Assembly (NCBI GenBank): GCA_963705515.1
Contig: CAVPJV010000008.1
Location: forward strand, 1,228,401-1,292,400
Length of the DNA stretch: 64,000 nucleotides
Source: Gaiellasilicea sp963705515
GTDB lineage: Bacteria; Actinomycetota; Thermoleophilia; Gaiellales; Gaiellaceae
Direction of reading: 5' to 3'
A program made the translations under genes and the position numbers. Below the pieces are notes generated by a model. The model had not been told where the DNA came from, did not search any database, and worked only from the letters and a program-made list of their open reading frames with translations. Below are positions 50,306 through 59,794 of the stretch, one piece after another. The first letter of the stretch is position 1; each line of letters starts with the position of its first letter.

Positions 50306-51527
50306 ATGGCCTGGGAGGTCCGCCCGACCGCCGATCTGGACGAGTTCAAGCGCGCCGTCGGCGCGATCGGCCACTACTTCGGCGGCTGGCCCGCCGACGA
50401 CGAGGCCGCGCAGCGATTCTCGAGCAACCTGCCGCTCGACCGGATGCATGCCGCGTTCGACGGCGACCGCATCGTCGGCGGCGCGGGAGCGTTCCCGTTC
50501 GAGCTGACCGTCCCCGGCGGATCGGCTCGCTGCGGCGGCGTGACGGTCGTCGGCGTCCTGCCCACGCACCGTCGCCGCGGCGTGCTCACGGCGATGATGC
50601 GTGCCCAGCTCGAGGACATCCGCGACCGGGGCGAGCCGCTCGCCGCCCTCTGGGCCTCGGAGGAGGTCATCTACCGCCGCTTCGGCTACGGGCTCGCGTC
50701 GCTCTCCTGCGAGATGGCCCTGCCGAGCGGCTACGCCGCACTGCGGGAGCCGCCCGACGACCGTACGACCCTGCGCCTCGTCCCACTCGACTCGTCGAAG
50801 GATGTGATCGCCGCGATCTACGACCGCGTCCGCGTGCGCACGCCTGGGATGTTCGCGCGCACCGATACCTGGTGGGAGACGCGCAACCTCCCGGATCCGC
50901 CGGACCGGCGTCAGGGCGGCGGCGAGAAGAACGTGGTCGTGGTCGAGCTCGACGGCGAGCCCGTCGGCTACGCGCTCTACCGCATCCACATGAAATTCGA
51001 GGGCGGCGCGTCCGTCGGCCACGTCGACGTGATCGAGGCGCTCGGCGACGGGCCTCTGGCGACGCGCGAGCTCTGGCGGGTCCTGCTCGACATGGACTGG
51101 AAGGCGACGCTGAAGGCGTACCTGCTCCCGATCGACCATCCGCTCGTTCACCAGCTCACCTATCCGCGCCGGATGAACCTGCGCGTCGGCGACGGGCTCT
51201 GGGTCCGGCTGGTCGACGTCGGCTCGGCCCTCTCCGCGCGCGCGTACGCCGACGACGCTCCCGTCGTGCTCGAGCTCGACGACGCGTTCCTGCCGGAGAA
51301 CTCCGGCCGCTGGCGGGTCGGCGGTGGCACGGCGGAGCGGACGGACGACGAGCCGGATCTGGCGCTCGGGGTCGGCGAGCTCGGCTCGGCGTATCTCGGC
51401 GGCTTCGGCTTCGGCGAGCTCGTCCACGCCGGCGTCGTGCGCGAGCTGAAGGAGGGGGGAGCCGTCCGAGCGGACGCGCTCTTCCAGGACGGGCGCGCCC
51501 AAGCCCTGGTGCCCCGAGATCTTCTGA
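50306..51527 (+). CDS. Eis-like GNAT acetyltransferase (copy 2, frameshift at C-terminus)
   Basis: Paralogue of the preceding gene: GVTVVGVLPTHRRRGVLTAMM, GEPLAALWASEEVIYRRFGYGLASL, RIHMKFEGG, LWVRLVDVGSALSARAYADDAPVVLELDDAFLPENSGRWRV. In the uncorrected frame the protein runs to 51559 with an odd tail, but skipping one surplus base near 51490-51500 restores APKPWCPEIF and a stop at 51525-51527, the family's invariant C-terminus. ATG starts immediately after the previous stop. Confidence 0.88.
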
Positions 51528-51575
51528 GCTCCGCCGCTGACTCCGCCGCATGCTGCTAGCCTCCCGCGCTTGCTC

Positions 51576-52064
51576 GTGCGGCACTCACTCGGCGCGCTCG
51601 CCGCGCTGCTCACCCTGCTCGTCCCCGTCGCTCCCGCGGCAGCCGTCGCCGACGGCCCGCTCGACGTCTACCTCGAGCACATGCAGCCGCTCTCGCTGGA
51701 ATGGCCGGCCGACGGGACGCTGACCGACCGCTTCGGGCCGCGCTGGGGGCGCATGCACCTCGGGCTCGACGTCGGGATCCTACGCTCGCTCGACGTCCGG
51801 GCCGCTGCCGGCGGGACGGTCACGGCCTCCGGCTGGCTGACCGGCTACGAGGGCTATGGCAACGTCGTCACGATCGACATCGGCCGCGGCTACACGCTCC
51901 TCTACGCGCATCTCTCCGTCGTGCAGGTCGTCCCGGGGCAGTGGCTCGACGTCGGCGATCCGGTCGGCCAGGCGGGCTGCACCGGCTCCTGCACGGGCAC
52001 GCACCTCCATTTCGAGCTGCGCCAGAACGGCGTCCCGATCGACCCGTTTCCCTTTCTGGGGTAG
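51576..52064 (+). CDS. Exported M23 peptidase (LytM-type, copy 1)
   Basis: 162 residues: signal peptide RHSLGALAALLTLLVPVAPAAAVA and a LytM/M23 zinc metallopeptidase domain (LEWPADGTLTDRFGPRWGRMHLGLDVG with the HxxxD zinc ligands, GYTLLYAHLS, GCTGSCTGTHLHFELR with HLH). The catalytic set is complete, so cleavage of peptidoglycan peptide bridges is expected. Very compact, with no coiled coil or LysM domain. GTG 51576 is chosen; TTG 51570 is possible. Confidence 0.88.
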   Translation: MRHSLGALAALLTLLVPVAPAAAVADGPLDVYLEHMQPLSLEWPADGTLTDRFGPRWGRMHLGLDVGILRSLDVRAAAGGTVTASGWLTGYEGYGNVVTIDIGRGYTLLYAHLSVVQVVPGQWLDVGDPVGQAGCTGSCTGTHLHFELRQNGVPIDPFPFLG

Positions 52065-52129
52065 ACGGCCGATCTCCCCCGGACGAGTGATGGCACGCCT
52101 GGAAGGCGGGGCTACGTTGCGCCCTGCCC

Positions 52130-52606
52130 ATGACACGGACGCTCCCTTTGCGGAGCGCGCTCGTCGTCCTGCTCGCCTCTCTCGTCGTCGCACCAGCGGC
52201 CTCGGCACGCCCGGACACCGCTGCGCGTCTCCAGATGGTCTGGCCCGCCAGCGGCACCGTCACCGCCCGCTTCGGCGAGTGGCGCGGTAGCCACCGCCAC
52301 GCCGGGATCGACATCGGCATGCTGCGCACGCTGCGGCTTCGGTCGGTGCTCGCAGGGACGGTCGAGAGGGCCGGGTACAGCTCCGGCTACGACGGTTACG
52401 GCAAGGTCGTCATCCTCGATCTCCCCGGCCCCTACACCGCGCTCTACGCCCACCTCTCGTCCGTCCGCGTCCGTCCGGGCCAGCATGTCCGGAGAGGACA
52501 GCGTCTCGGCCTCGCCGGCTGTACGGGCAGCTGCTCCGGCACGCACCTCCATTTCGAGATCGAACGGCGCGGCGTGCCGGTGGATCCTCTCCGCTTCCTC
52601 GGCTGA
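52130..52606 (+). CDS. Exported M23 peptidase (LytM-type, copy 2)
   Basis: 158 residues, paralogue of the preceding gene: signal peptide LPLRSALVVLLASLVVAPAASA, then LQMVWPASGTVTARFGEWRGSHRHAGIDIG (HxxxD), YTALYAHLSSV and GCTGSCSGTHLHFEIE. The zinc ligands are intact, and the Cys pair CTGSC is shared with copy 1 and may form a disulfide. ATG start, 65 bases after copy 1. Confidence 0.9.
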   Translation: MTRTLPLRSALVVLLASLVVAPAASARPDTAARLQMVWPASGTVTARFGEWRGSHRHAGIDIGMLRTLRLRSVLAGTVERAGYSSGYDGYGKVVILDLPGPYTALYAHLSSVRVRPGQHVRRGQRLGLAGCTGSCSGTHLHFEIERRGVPVDPLRFLG

Positions 52607-52626
52607 GACGACTATCGTGGCCGCCG

Positions 52627-54786
52627 ATGCGGTCGCGTTACCTCGTCGACGGCGCCTCTGTGGTCGCCGTCGCACTCTTCCTCGGCTGGGTTCTCTCGCT
52701 CGCCACGACGCGGGTGAAGAACTGGTTCGTGATGACGGACGAGCTCTACTACGAGCGGCTCGCCGTCTCGGTCGCGCAGACCGGCTCCCTGCTGCCGCGC
52801 CTGCACGGCGAGCTGGTGCCCAACGTCAACCAGCTCTATCCGGTCCTGATCTCGCCGCTCTACGGTGACGGCAACGTCCCGGCGAGTTTCGCGGGCGCGC
52901 ACCGGCTGAACGCGTTCCTGATCGCGTCGGCCGTGATCCCGGTGTACCTGCTTGCACGCAGGATCGGGCTCGGGCGGCTGGTGGCGCTCTGGGCCGGGGC
53001 GTTGAGCGTCGCCGTGCCGTGGGTCGCGCTCGCGTCATTCCTGCTCACGGAGGTCGTGGCGTACCCGGCCTTCTGCTGGGCGCTGCTGGCACTCACCCAT
53101 GCCGTGGCGCGGAAGTCGTGGCGGACCGATCTGCTGGCCCTCGTCGTCATCGGCGTCGCCGTACTCGCGCGCACGCAGTTCGTCGTGCTCCTGGCCGTGT
53201 TCGTCGTCGCGGTCGTCGTCGAGGCGATGCTCGACGCGACGCCGCGCGGCGCCCCGGCGAGCCTCTGGCGCACGCGGCGGCCCTTCGTGCTCCTCTTCGG
53301 CGGCCTGCTGCTCGTCGTCCTCGGGGCGATTGCGATCGGCAAGGGCTCGCAGCTGCTCGGCTCCTACTCGGTCACCGCCGAGCACGTCCGGCTCGATTTC
53401 GGGCTCGTGCGGCTCGCATTCGAGCACCTGGCGCTGCTCGCGCTCGGGCTCGCAATCCTGCCCTTCATCGTCGGTGCCGGCTGGCTCGTCGACCGCCTCC
53501 GCCCCTCGACGCCCGGGCCTGAGCGCGCGTTCGCCGTCGTCGGCTCCACCGCGCTGCTGCTCGTCACGCTCCAGGTCGCCTCGTTCAACCAGCGCTTCGG
53601 AGCCGGACTGGTGAAGGACCGCTACCTGTTCTATGTCGTGCCGATCGTCCTCGTCGGCCTCGCCGCCGCGCTGGGATCGCGGCAGTGGCCGCGCTGGTGG
53701 GCGCTGGTCGTCCCGACGGTCGTCGCGGCGATCGGGTTCGCCTCCGCGCCGCTCTCGCTCTACGAGAAGTTCAACGTCGACTCGCCGATCGCGATCCTGA
53801 ACAACGAACTCCTGGAGCTCGCGACCTCGACCCGGTGGGCGCACGTCCTGCTCGTGCTCGCCGCGCTCGTCGCCGCCCAGGCGCTCCTGCTCGCGAAGGC
53901 AGTCGTGCCCTGGCGGCCCGTGGTCATCGCCGTCGCCGTGCTCGCGTCCGTGACGCTCCCGCTCGAGACCGCATACGCGTTCGACCGCCTGTTCGCCGTC
54001 AACGGCACCAACGGCCTGCCGGTGACGCTCGACCAGGGCGTCGTCTTCAGCTGGGTCGACCGCAACGTCGGACCGACGGGGCGCGTGATGGTCATGAAGT
54101 ACCCCGTCGGCGGGCCGGACTGGTGGGCGGGCCAGGGCTACTGGTGGGATGTCGAGTTCTGGAACGAGAGCGCGGTCGAGACGATGGCCGATATGTCCCT
54201 GAAGAAAGAGCCTCACTGGCGCACGCACTTCGATCGGCGCACGGGCGCCGCGCTCGACGCTCACGAGACCCAGTTCGCGCTGTTCCATCAGACGGACGTG
54301 CGCTTCCGGCTCGCCGGCCGGCAGGTCGTCTTCGACCGCGATGCGTACCTGCTCGAGACCGAGCGACCGTGGCGCGCCACCTGGCTCACCGACGGCATCT
54401 ACCCCGACGGTTGGACTCGGCCGCATCGGCCCGCGACGATCACGGTCTTCCCGGAGCCGGGCCAGAAGACCGCACTGCGGCGCTTCCTCACGATCGCGGT
54501 CGCCTCGCCGGACCCGCTCGAGCCACGGCCCGTGACCGTCTCGTCGAACCTCGGGAGCGAGACGCTCTCGATCCCTCCGAACACGTCCGTGGACCACGCC
54601 ATCCAGGTCTGCGTGCCGCCGGGCGGCACGGGCCACGTCACGGTGGAGACGCCGACGGTGTCCGCGGTCTATCGCGATCCGACCAAGTCGGCGCTCTCGG
54701 GCCACATCGACCGCCCGGCCGGCATCCTGATCCGCATCATCGCCCTCGCAGACGAGACCGCACCGATGGACCGCTGCCCGGCATGA
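52627..54786 (+). CDS. GT-C-type membrane glycosyltransferase / mannosyltransferase-like protein
   Basis: 719 residues with roughly 11-12 membrane spans in the N-terminal 450 (ASVVAVALFLGWVLSLA, AFLIASAVIPVYLLARRIG, LVALWAGALSVAVPWVALA and others) and a soluble extracytoplasmic C-terminal half rich in beta-strands. The first outer loop has FVMTDELYYERLAVS, matching the acidic DE motif of GT-C enzymes that use lipid-linked sugars. Donor and acceptor are unknown. It follows the two M23 genes and precedes a strong bidirectional terminator. Confidence 0.8.
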   Translation: MRSRYLVDGASVVAVALFLGWVLSLATTRVKNWFVMTDELYYERLAVSVAQTGSLLPRLHGELVPNVNQLYPVLISPLYGDGNVPASFAGAHRLNAFLIASAVIPVYLLARRIGLGRLVALWAGALSVAVPWVALASFLLTEVVAYPAFCWALLALTHAVARKSWRTDLLALVVIGVAVLARTQFVVLLAVFVVAVVVEAMLDATPRGAPASLWRTRRPFVLLFGGLLLVVLGAIAIGKGSQLLGSYSVTAEHVRLDFGLVRLAFEHLALLALGLAILPFIVGAGWLVDRLRPSTPGPERAFAVVGSTALLLVTLQVASFNQRFGAGLVKDRYLFYVVPIVLVGLAAALGSRQWPRWWALVVPTVVAAIGFASAPLSLYEKFNVDSPIAILNNELLELATSTRWAHVLLVLAALVAAQALLLAKAVVPWRPVVIAVAVLASVTLPLETAYAFDRLFAVNGTNGLPVTLDQGVVFSWVDRNVGPTGRVMVMKYPVGGPDWWAGQGYWWDVEFWNESAVETMADMSLKKEPHWRTHFDRRTGAALDAHETQFALFHQTDVRFRLAGRQVVFDRDAYLLETERPWRATWLTDGIYPDGWTRPHRPATITVFPEPGQKTALRRFLTIAVASPDPLEPRPVTVSSNLGSETLSIPPNTSVDHAIQVCVPPGGTGHVTVETPTVSAVYRDPTKSALSGHIDRPAGILIRIIALADETAPMDRCPA

Positions 54787-54803
54787 GTAGGACGCACCCC
54801 CTG

Positions 54804-54850
54804 GAGCGGCCCCGCCCCACCGCGAACCGTCGCGGGGGGCGGGGCCGCTC
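54804..54850. terminator. Bidirectional terminator between convergent genes
   Basis: A 15-bp perfect stem (GAGCGGCCCCGCCCC with its complement) enclosing a second CCGCG/CGCGG stem. It lies between the stop of the GT-C gene and the stop of the convergent aldose epimerase gene. Confidence 0.75.
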
Positions 54851-54856
54851 GAGGTG

Positions 54857-56035
54857 CTAGTGGTGGGAGGTCGAGAACTGGTAGATCGTGCTGGTCTTGT
54901 AGACCTGCCCGGGGCGAAGGACGGTCGAGGGGAAGTTCGGCTTGTTCGGCGAGTCGGGGTAGTGCTGGGTCTCCAGCGCGAACCCGTCGCCTTGCCTGTA
55001 CATCCGGCCACTCGTCCCGACGAGAGTCCCGTCGAGGAAGTTCCCCGAGTAGAACTGGATCCCGGGCTCGGTCGTGAAGATCTCGAGGACTCGCCCGCTG
55101 TCAGGCTCCAGGACGCGCGCCGCACGGATCATCGACGTGTCGTTCGGGCTTTTCCGGTCGAGCACCCAGTTGTGGTCGTATCCGCGGCCGATCACGAGCT
55201 GCCCGAAGCCATCGCGGATCCTGTCTCCGATCGCGGTCGACCGGGTGAAGTCCATCGGCGTGCCGGCGACCGGATCGATTGCACCGGTTGGGATCAACGT
55301 TGGATCCACCGGCGTGTAGTGGGACGCGTTGAGCTCCAGGTTGTGGTCTTCGATCGATCCGGAGCCCTCGCCTTCGAGGTTCCAGTAGGCGTGGTTCGTC
55401 AGGTTGACGATCGTCGCCTTGTCGGTCGTCGCCCGGTAGTCCATCCGGATCTGGTTCCGGTCTGTGAGGAGGTAGACGACCTCGGACTTGAGCGTGCCCG
55501 GGTAGCCCTGGTCTCCGTTCGGGCTCGTATCCGTGAGCTTGAGGCCGACGCCGTCGCGGTTCTGGATCACCGTCGCAGCCCAGACGTGCTTGTCGAAGCC
55601 AACGGTTCCGCCGTGGAGCGAGTTCGGCGCGTTGTTGATCGGGAGCTGGTAGGTGACGCCGTCGAGCGTGAACTTGCCGAGTGCGATCCGGTTCGCGTAC
55701 CGGCCCGTGATGCACCCGAAGTACGGACTCCGTTCGACGTAGTCCGTGAGGTTGTTGAAGCCCAGCGTGACGTTCTCGAAGTTCCTGCGGCGGTCCGGCA
55801 CCTTCACCGACTGGATGATTCCGCCGTAGGTGAGGATCTTGACCTCCATGCCGTTGGAGTTCGTCAGGGTGTAGATGTCGACGGCCTTGCCACCGACGGA
55901 TCCGAACGGATCCTTCTTGACCGACGACCCGGGCTCGTGCGTGTTGTTCGACGCAAGCGCGCCGGAAAACCCGACGGCGGCGACGAGAAGCACTGCCAGG
56001 CCGGCAAGTGCCATTCTGCGGAGCGATCTGAGCAT
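54857..56035 (-). CDS. galM: Exported aldose 1-epimerase
   Basis: 392 residues. Signal peptide RRMALAGLAVLLVAAVGFSGALA, then a GalM domain: VKILTYGGIIQSVKVPDR, GCITGRYANRIALGKF, LHGGTVGFDKHVW, VNLTNHAYWNLEGEGSG (catalytic His), GYDHNWVL, TTEPGIQFYSGNFLDG (catalytic Glu) and LETQHYPDSPNKPNFPSTVL. Export is unusual for GalM and suggests mutarotation of sugars before uptake. It is the last gene of the minus-strand pentose group. Confidence 0.93.
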   Translation of the reverse strand: MLRSLRRMALAGLAVLLVAAVGFSGALASNNTHEPGSSVKKDPFGSVGGKAVDIYTLTNSNGMEVKILTYGGIIQSVKVPDRRRNFENVTLGFNNLTDYVERSPYFGCITGRYANRIALGKFTLDGVTYQLPINNAPNSLHGGTVGFDKHVWAATVIQNRDGVGLKLTDTSPNGDQGYPGTLKSEVVYLLTDRNQIRMDYRATTDKATIVNLTNHAYWNLEGEGSGSIEDHNLELNASHYTPVDPTLIPTGAIDPVAGTPMDFTRSTAIGDRIRDGFGQLVIGRGYDHNWVLDRKSPNDTSMIRAARVLEPDSGRVLEIFTTEPGIQFYSGNFLDGTLVGTSGRMYRQGDGFALETQHYPDSPNKPNFPSTVLRPGQVYKTSTIYQFSTSHH

Positions 56036-56120
56036 TACGTGTCCTCCCCGATCTCGGTTTTTCTCCGATTAGCCGCAGATTTCGGCCCGCGTGGGCCAGG
56101 CGTGAGTCGTCCGAGACGCG

Positions 56121-57818
56121 CTACTTCATCCGCACCTCCTCTCCCGTGCGATCACGGATCCGCTTCAGGCTCTTCATCACGCCCTCGCCGTCACGACCGA
56201 AGAGGTCGTGCAGGTGGACGTAGTGGCCGTAGAGGTCGCTGTAGACATCGTGATGCGCGTCGATCGGCTCGTAGACCTGCTCGCTCAGCTGCGCCATCCG
56301 GCGCGAGGCTTCGGCGATCGAGTCGTAGCCGCCGGCCTCCGCGCCGGCCGCCACCGCTGCGGACATCGCCGCCCCCAGCGCAGGCGTCTGCGCGGAAGCT
56401 GCCACCGAGAACGTGCGGCCGGTCACGTCGGCGTAGATCTGCATCAGGAGCTCGTTCCGCTCGGGCAGGCCGCCGCAGGCGACGATCCTCGTGACCGGCA
56501 CTCCCGCCGACTCGAACGCTTCAACGATCACCCGCGTGCCGAACGCGGTTGCCTCGAGCAGCGCACGGTAGATCTCGGGCGCCTTCGTGGCCAGCGTCAT
56601 TCCGACGAGCAGCCCGCTGAGGTCGGCGTCGACGAGCACAGAGCGGTTTCCGTTCCACCAGTCGAGCGCGAGGAGGCCGCTCTGGCCAGGCCGAAGCTTC
56701 GCAGCCTCCTGCTCGAGGATCCGGTGCACGTCTTCGCCCTGTCGCTGCGCTGCCGCGTGATACTCCGGCGGCACGGCGTGCTCGGCGAACCACGCGAAGA
56801 TGTCGCCGACGCCGGACTGGCCGGCCTCGTAGCCGATCAGCCCGGGAACGACGCCGTCCTCGACGGCGCCGCACATGCCCTCGACGAACGCGAGCTCGTC
56901 GCCGAGCAGGATGTGGCAGTTGCTCGTTCCCATGATCACGACCATCGAGCCGGGCTCGGTCACGGTCGCCGCGGGAGCCGAGACGTGTGCGTCGACGTTG
57001 GCAACCGCCACCGGCGTGCCGGGGGGGAGGCCGGTCAACGCCGCCGCTCGTTCGGTCAGAAGGCCCGCTCTGCTGCCGAGCGGCAGCAGGGTGCGCGACA
57101 TCTTCTCGTCGACGACGTCCTCGAAGCGCGGGTCGAGCGCGGCGAAGTAGGCGCTGTCGGGGAACCCATCCCGCTTCGACCACAGGGCCTTGTAGCCGGC
57201 GGTGCAGCTATTACGAGTCTCCGTCCCTGTGAGCTGCCAGACGACCCAGTCTGCGGCCTCGATCAGCCGCTCCGCGCGGTCGTAGAGCTCAGGCGCCTCG
57301 TCGAGGATCTGCAGCGCTTTCGCGAAGAACCACTCGGAGGAGATCTTGCCGCCGTAGCGGGGGAGCCACCGCTCCCCGCGCTCTGCCGCGACGGCGTTGA
57401 TGCGATCGGCTTCCGGCTGGGCGGCGTGGTGCTTCCAGAGCTTCACCCACGCGTGCGGCTCGCTCCGCAACTCCTCGAGCAGGCACAGCGGCGTGCCCTC
57501 GGCGGTCGTCGGCAGCATCGTGCACGAGGTGAAGTCGATCCCGATCCCGATCACCTGATCCGCGTCGATGCCGGACTCGGCAAGAACCCGAGGAACGGCG
57601 TGCTCGAACGTCCGCAGGTAGTCCTCGGGGTCCTGCAACGCCCAGTCCGGTTCCAGCCGAACGTGATCGTGCGGCTTCGGCAGCCGTTCGTCGATGACGC
57701 CGTTGGCGTACGGATACGAGGCGGTTGCAAGCTCACGCCCGTCCACGCAGTCGACCAGGACGGCCCGCCCCGACGCGGTGCCGAAGTCGACGCCGATCAC
57801 GTACGCGCCAGCCGTCAT
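56121..57818 (-). CDS. araB: L-ribulokinase
   Basis: 565 residues, FGGY kinase of the ribulokinase group phosphorylating L-ribulose (arabinose pathway). VIGVDFGTASGRAVLVD at the start, IGIGIDFTSCTMLP, the DWVVWQLTGT block, VANVDAHVSAPAATV, IMGTSNCHILL and the C-terminal ACGGLPERNELLMQIYADVTGR. The TSCT sequence and length favour AraB over xylulokinase. ATG 57818 overlaps the dehydrogenase stop upstream (ATGA). Confidence 0.94.
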   Translation of the reverse strand: MTAGAYVIGVDFGTASGRAVLVDCVDGRELATASYPYANGVIDERLPKPHDHVRLEPDWALQDPEDYLRTFEHAVPRVLAESGIDADQVIGIGIDFTSCTMLPTTAEGTPLCLLEELRSEPHAWVKLWKHHAAQPEADRINAVAAERGERWLPRYGGKISSEWFFAKALQILDEAPELYDRAERLIEAADWVVWQLTGTETRNSCTAGYKALWSKRDGFPDSAYFAALDPRFEDVVDEKMSRTLLPLGSRAGLLTERAAALTGLPPGTPVAVANVDAHVSAPAATVTEPGSMVVIMGTSNCHILLGDELAFVEGMCGAVEDGVVPGLIGYEAGQSGVGDIFAWFAEHAVPPEYHAAAQRQGEDVHRILEQEAAKLRPGQSGLLALDWWNGNRSVLVDADLSGLLVGMTLATKAPEIYRALLEATAFGTRVIVEAFESAGVPVTRIVACGGLPERNELLMQIYADVTGRTFSVAASAQTPALGAAMSAAVAAGAEAGGYDSIAEASRRMAQLSEQVYEPIDAHHDVYSDLYGHYVHLHDLFGRDGEGVMKSLKRIRDRTGEEVRMK

Positions 57819-58831
57819 GCGGCTCCCCGCTGCGGCTCGACGACGACCTTCAAGGCGCGCCGCTCGCTCAGGCTGGCGAACGCCTCGGATCCGTTGGTCA
57901 GCGGATACCGCTCGCTGACGAGGGAGCTCAACTCGATGTGGCCCTTCTCGGCGAGCTCGATCGCACGCTGAAGGTCGCTCGCCTTCATCCGGCGGCAGAG
58001 GGAGATCGTGAGTCCCTTGCGGCGCGCGGTCGACGCGGTGAAGCTCGAGCGGTCGTCCGTCGGAATGCCCACGAGAACGAGCCCGCCGCCCGGTCGCAGC
58101 GTGTCGATCGCAGTCGCGATCGCGTCGTCCTCGCCGGCCACCTCGAAGGCGACGTCGACGCCACCTGCGGCCGCCGAAGGCAGGATCTCCGCGCCGGCCC
58201 GCCGCGTCTCCACGGCCACGGTCGCACCGAGCGCCTCCGCGGCGACGATGCGGTGCGGGAGCGGATCGGTTGCCACGAGCACGTCCACGCCCGCACGCCG
58301 AAGCAGTTGGACGAGCAGAAGACCGATCGGGCCGCAGCCGTACACGCCCGCCGTCATCCCCGCTTGCACGCGGCCGAGGTCGAGCGCGTGCAGTGCGACT
58401 CCGAGTGGCTCGAGCAGCGACGCCTCTGCGTCGGGAAGCGAGTCGGGCAGGCGATGGGCGAGGCGTCCCGGCCAGGCAAGTTGCGAGCGCAGCGCACCGT
58501 CGATCGAGTTGCCGGCGAACCGGCACGCGACACAGAGGTTCTCGTCGCCGGCGATGCACGGGCCGCACCTGCCGCACGGGATCGCCGGGTCGAGGGCAAC
58601 CCGCTCGTCCGTCCGCTCTCCCGTTTCGATGACGCCGACGAACTCGTGACCGAGGACGAGCGGCTGGGTTAGACCGACATCGCCGATGGCGCCTTCGTTG
58701 AACCAGTGCAGGTCGGAGCCGCAGAGCCCGACGGCGGTGACGCGTACCAGCACCTCGTCGTCGCCCGGCGTCGGCACCGGCTCCTCGTGGAGCCGCAGAT
58801 CGCCCTTGTCGTGGAGGCGCAGCGCGATCAT
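57815..58831 (-). CDS. Zinc-dependent medium-chain alcohol/polyol dehydrogenase
   Basis: 338 residues of the MDR family: catalytic zinc ligands in GLCGSDLHWF, GHEFVGVIETG; structural-zinc cysteines in CGRCGPCIAGDENLC; coenzyme fold GVYGCGPIGLLLVQLLRRAG; end SEAFASLSERRALKVVVEP. It resembles sorbitol/L-iditol or L-threonine dehydrogenases. Being between araD and araB with overlapping ends, it probably oxidises a pentitol or related sugar to a ketose entering the pathway (inference). Confidence 0.9.
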   Translation of the reverse strand: MIALRLHDKGDLRLHEEPVPTPGDDEVLVRVTAVGLCGSDLHWFNEGAIGDVGLTQPLVLGHEFVGVIETGERTDERVALDPAIPCGRCGPCIAGDENLCVACRFAGNSIDGALRSQLAWPGRLAHRLPDSLPDAEASLLEPLGVALHALDLGRVQAGMTAGVYGCGPIGLLLVQLLRRAGVDVLVATDPLPHRIVAAEALGATVAVETRRAGAEILPSAAAGGVDVAFEVAGEDDAIATAIDTLRPGGGLVLVGIPTDDRSSFTASTARRKGLTISLCRRMKASDLQRAIELAEKGHIELSSLVSERYPLTNGSEAFASLSERRALKVVVEPQRGAA

Positions 58832-59538
58832 CGGGGCTGCCCGTAGTAGGCGCCTGGCCCGTGCTTCCGCGAGAAGTGCCGCTCGAGGAGATCGTCGTCG
58901 AGCGCCGACGCCTCTGCCTTCAGGACGAGCGTGTACAGAGCGAGCTCGGCCACGGTCTCGAGCGCGGTCGCGTTCTCGACCGCCTGCTTGACGTCGACAC
59001 CCCAGGCGAACGGCCCGTGGGATGCGACGAGGGCCGCCGGAGTCTCGAGCGGATCGAGCCCTAGGCTCTCGAACGTCTCGACGATCACGTCGCCGGTTCG
59101 CTGCTCGTAGTCGCCGTGGATCTCGGCCGCTGCCAGCGTGCGGGTCACCGGCACCGGCCCGCGGAAGTGGTCGGCGTGGGTCGTGCCGAAGCAGGGAAGC
59201 TCGCGCCCCGCCTGCGCCCACGCGGTTGCGAACCGGGAGTGCGTGTGCACGATGCCGCCGAGCCCTTCGAAGCGGCGGTAGAGGACGGCATGCGTGGGCG
59301 TGTCTGAGGACGGCCGCTGGTCGCCCGCCACCACGTCGCCCGTTTCGAGGTCGACGACGACGATCGCCTCCGGCCGCAGCTCCTCGTACGGGACGCCGCT
59401 CGGCTTGATCGCGAGCACGTTTTCGCTGTGGTCGACGCCGCTCACGTTCCCGAAGGTGAGGACCACGAGCCCCGCGCGGACGAGCTCGCGGTTCCCCTGG
59501 AACACCCGCTCCTGCAGTTCGCCATGGTCGGCCATCAC
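58828..59538 (-). CDS. araD: L-ribulose-5-phosphate 4-epimerase
   Basis: 236 residues, class II aldolase/epimerase fold converting L-ribulose 5-phosphate to D-xylulose 5-phosphate. VLTFGNVSGVD, IKPSGVPYEELRPE, the zinc motif IVHTHSRFATAWAQ (HxH), FGTTHADHFRGPVPVTR (third His) and ALVASHGPFAWG match AraD. Its stop overlaps the dehydrogenase ATG. No araA (isomerase) is in the window. Confidence 0.94.
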   Translation of the reverse strand: MMADHGELQERVFQGNRELVRAGLVVLTFGNVSGVDHSENVLAIKPSGVPYEELRPEAIVVVDLETGDVVAGDQRPSSDTPTHAVLYRRFEGLGGIVHTHSRFATAWAQAGRELPCFGTTHADHFRGPVPVTRTLAAAEIHGDYEQRTGDVIVETFESLGLDPLETPAALVASHGPFAWGVDVKQAVENATALETVAELALYTLVLKAEASALDDDLLERHFSRKHGPGAYYGQPR

Positions 59539-59541
59539 GCG

Positions 59542-59724
59542 CTACAACCCGTCGTTTCGGTGGTAGGTGAGCCACGTGTACCAGGTGACGCCGAGACCCG
59601 CGAGTTGGGTTACCTCCTCCAGGCGAAGCCCAGGAGTGCGCCGGCGCCTCAGCACTTCGTCAGCGCTCAGCTGCGACACGCCAATGGTCGACGCCGTCCC
59701 CGTGATGGTCTCGGGAGCTGCCAT
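59542..59724 (-). pseudogene. Truncated XRE/MmyB-like HTH regulator
   Basis: 60 residues containing VLRRRRTPGLRLEEVTQLAGLGVTWYTWL, which matches the N-terminal helix-turn-helix of MmyB-like regulators, but the frame then departs from the usual EQGR continuation and stops. The rest (~200 residues of ligand-binding domain) is missing. A decayed fragment next to araD. Confidence 0.65.
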
Positions 59725-59794
59725 CAGTGTCGAGTATGGCGGACCGCCGAGGGCTAGACGGGTAGCGGCACCTGATCCCGCCGCCGAGCAGTTG

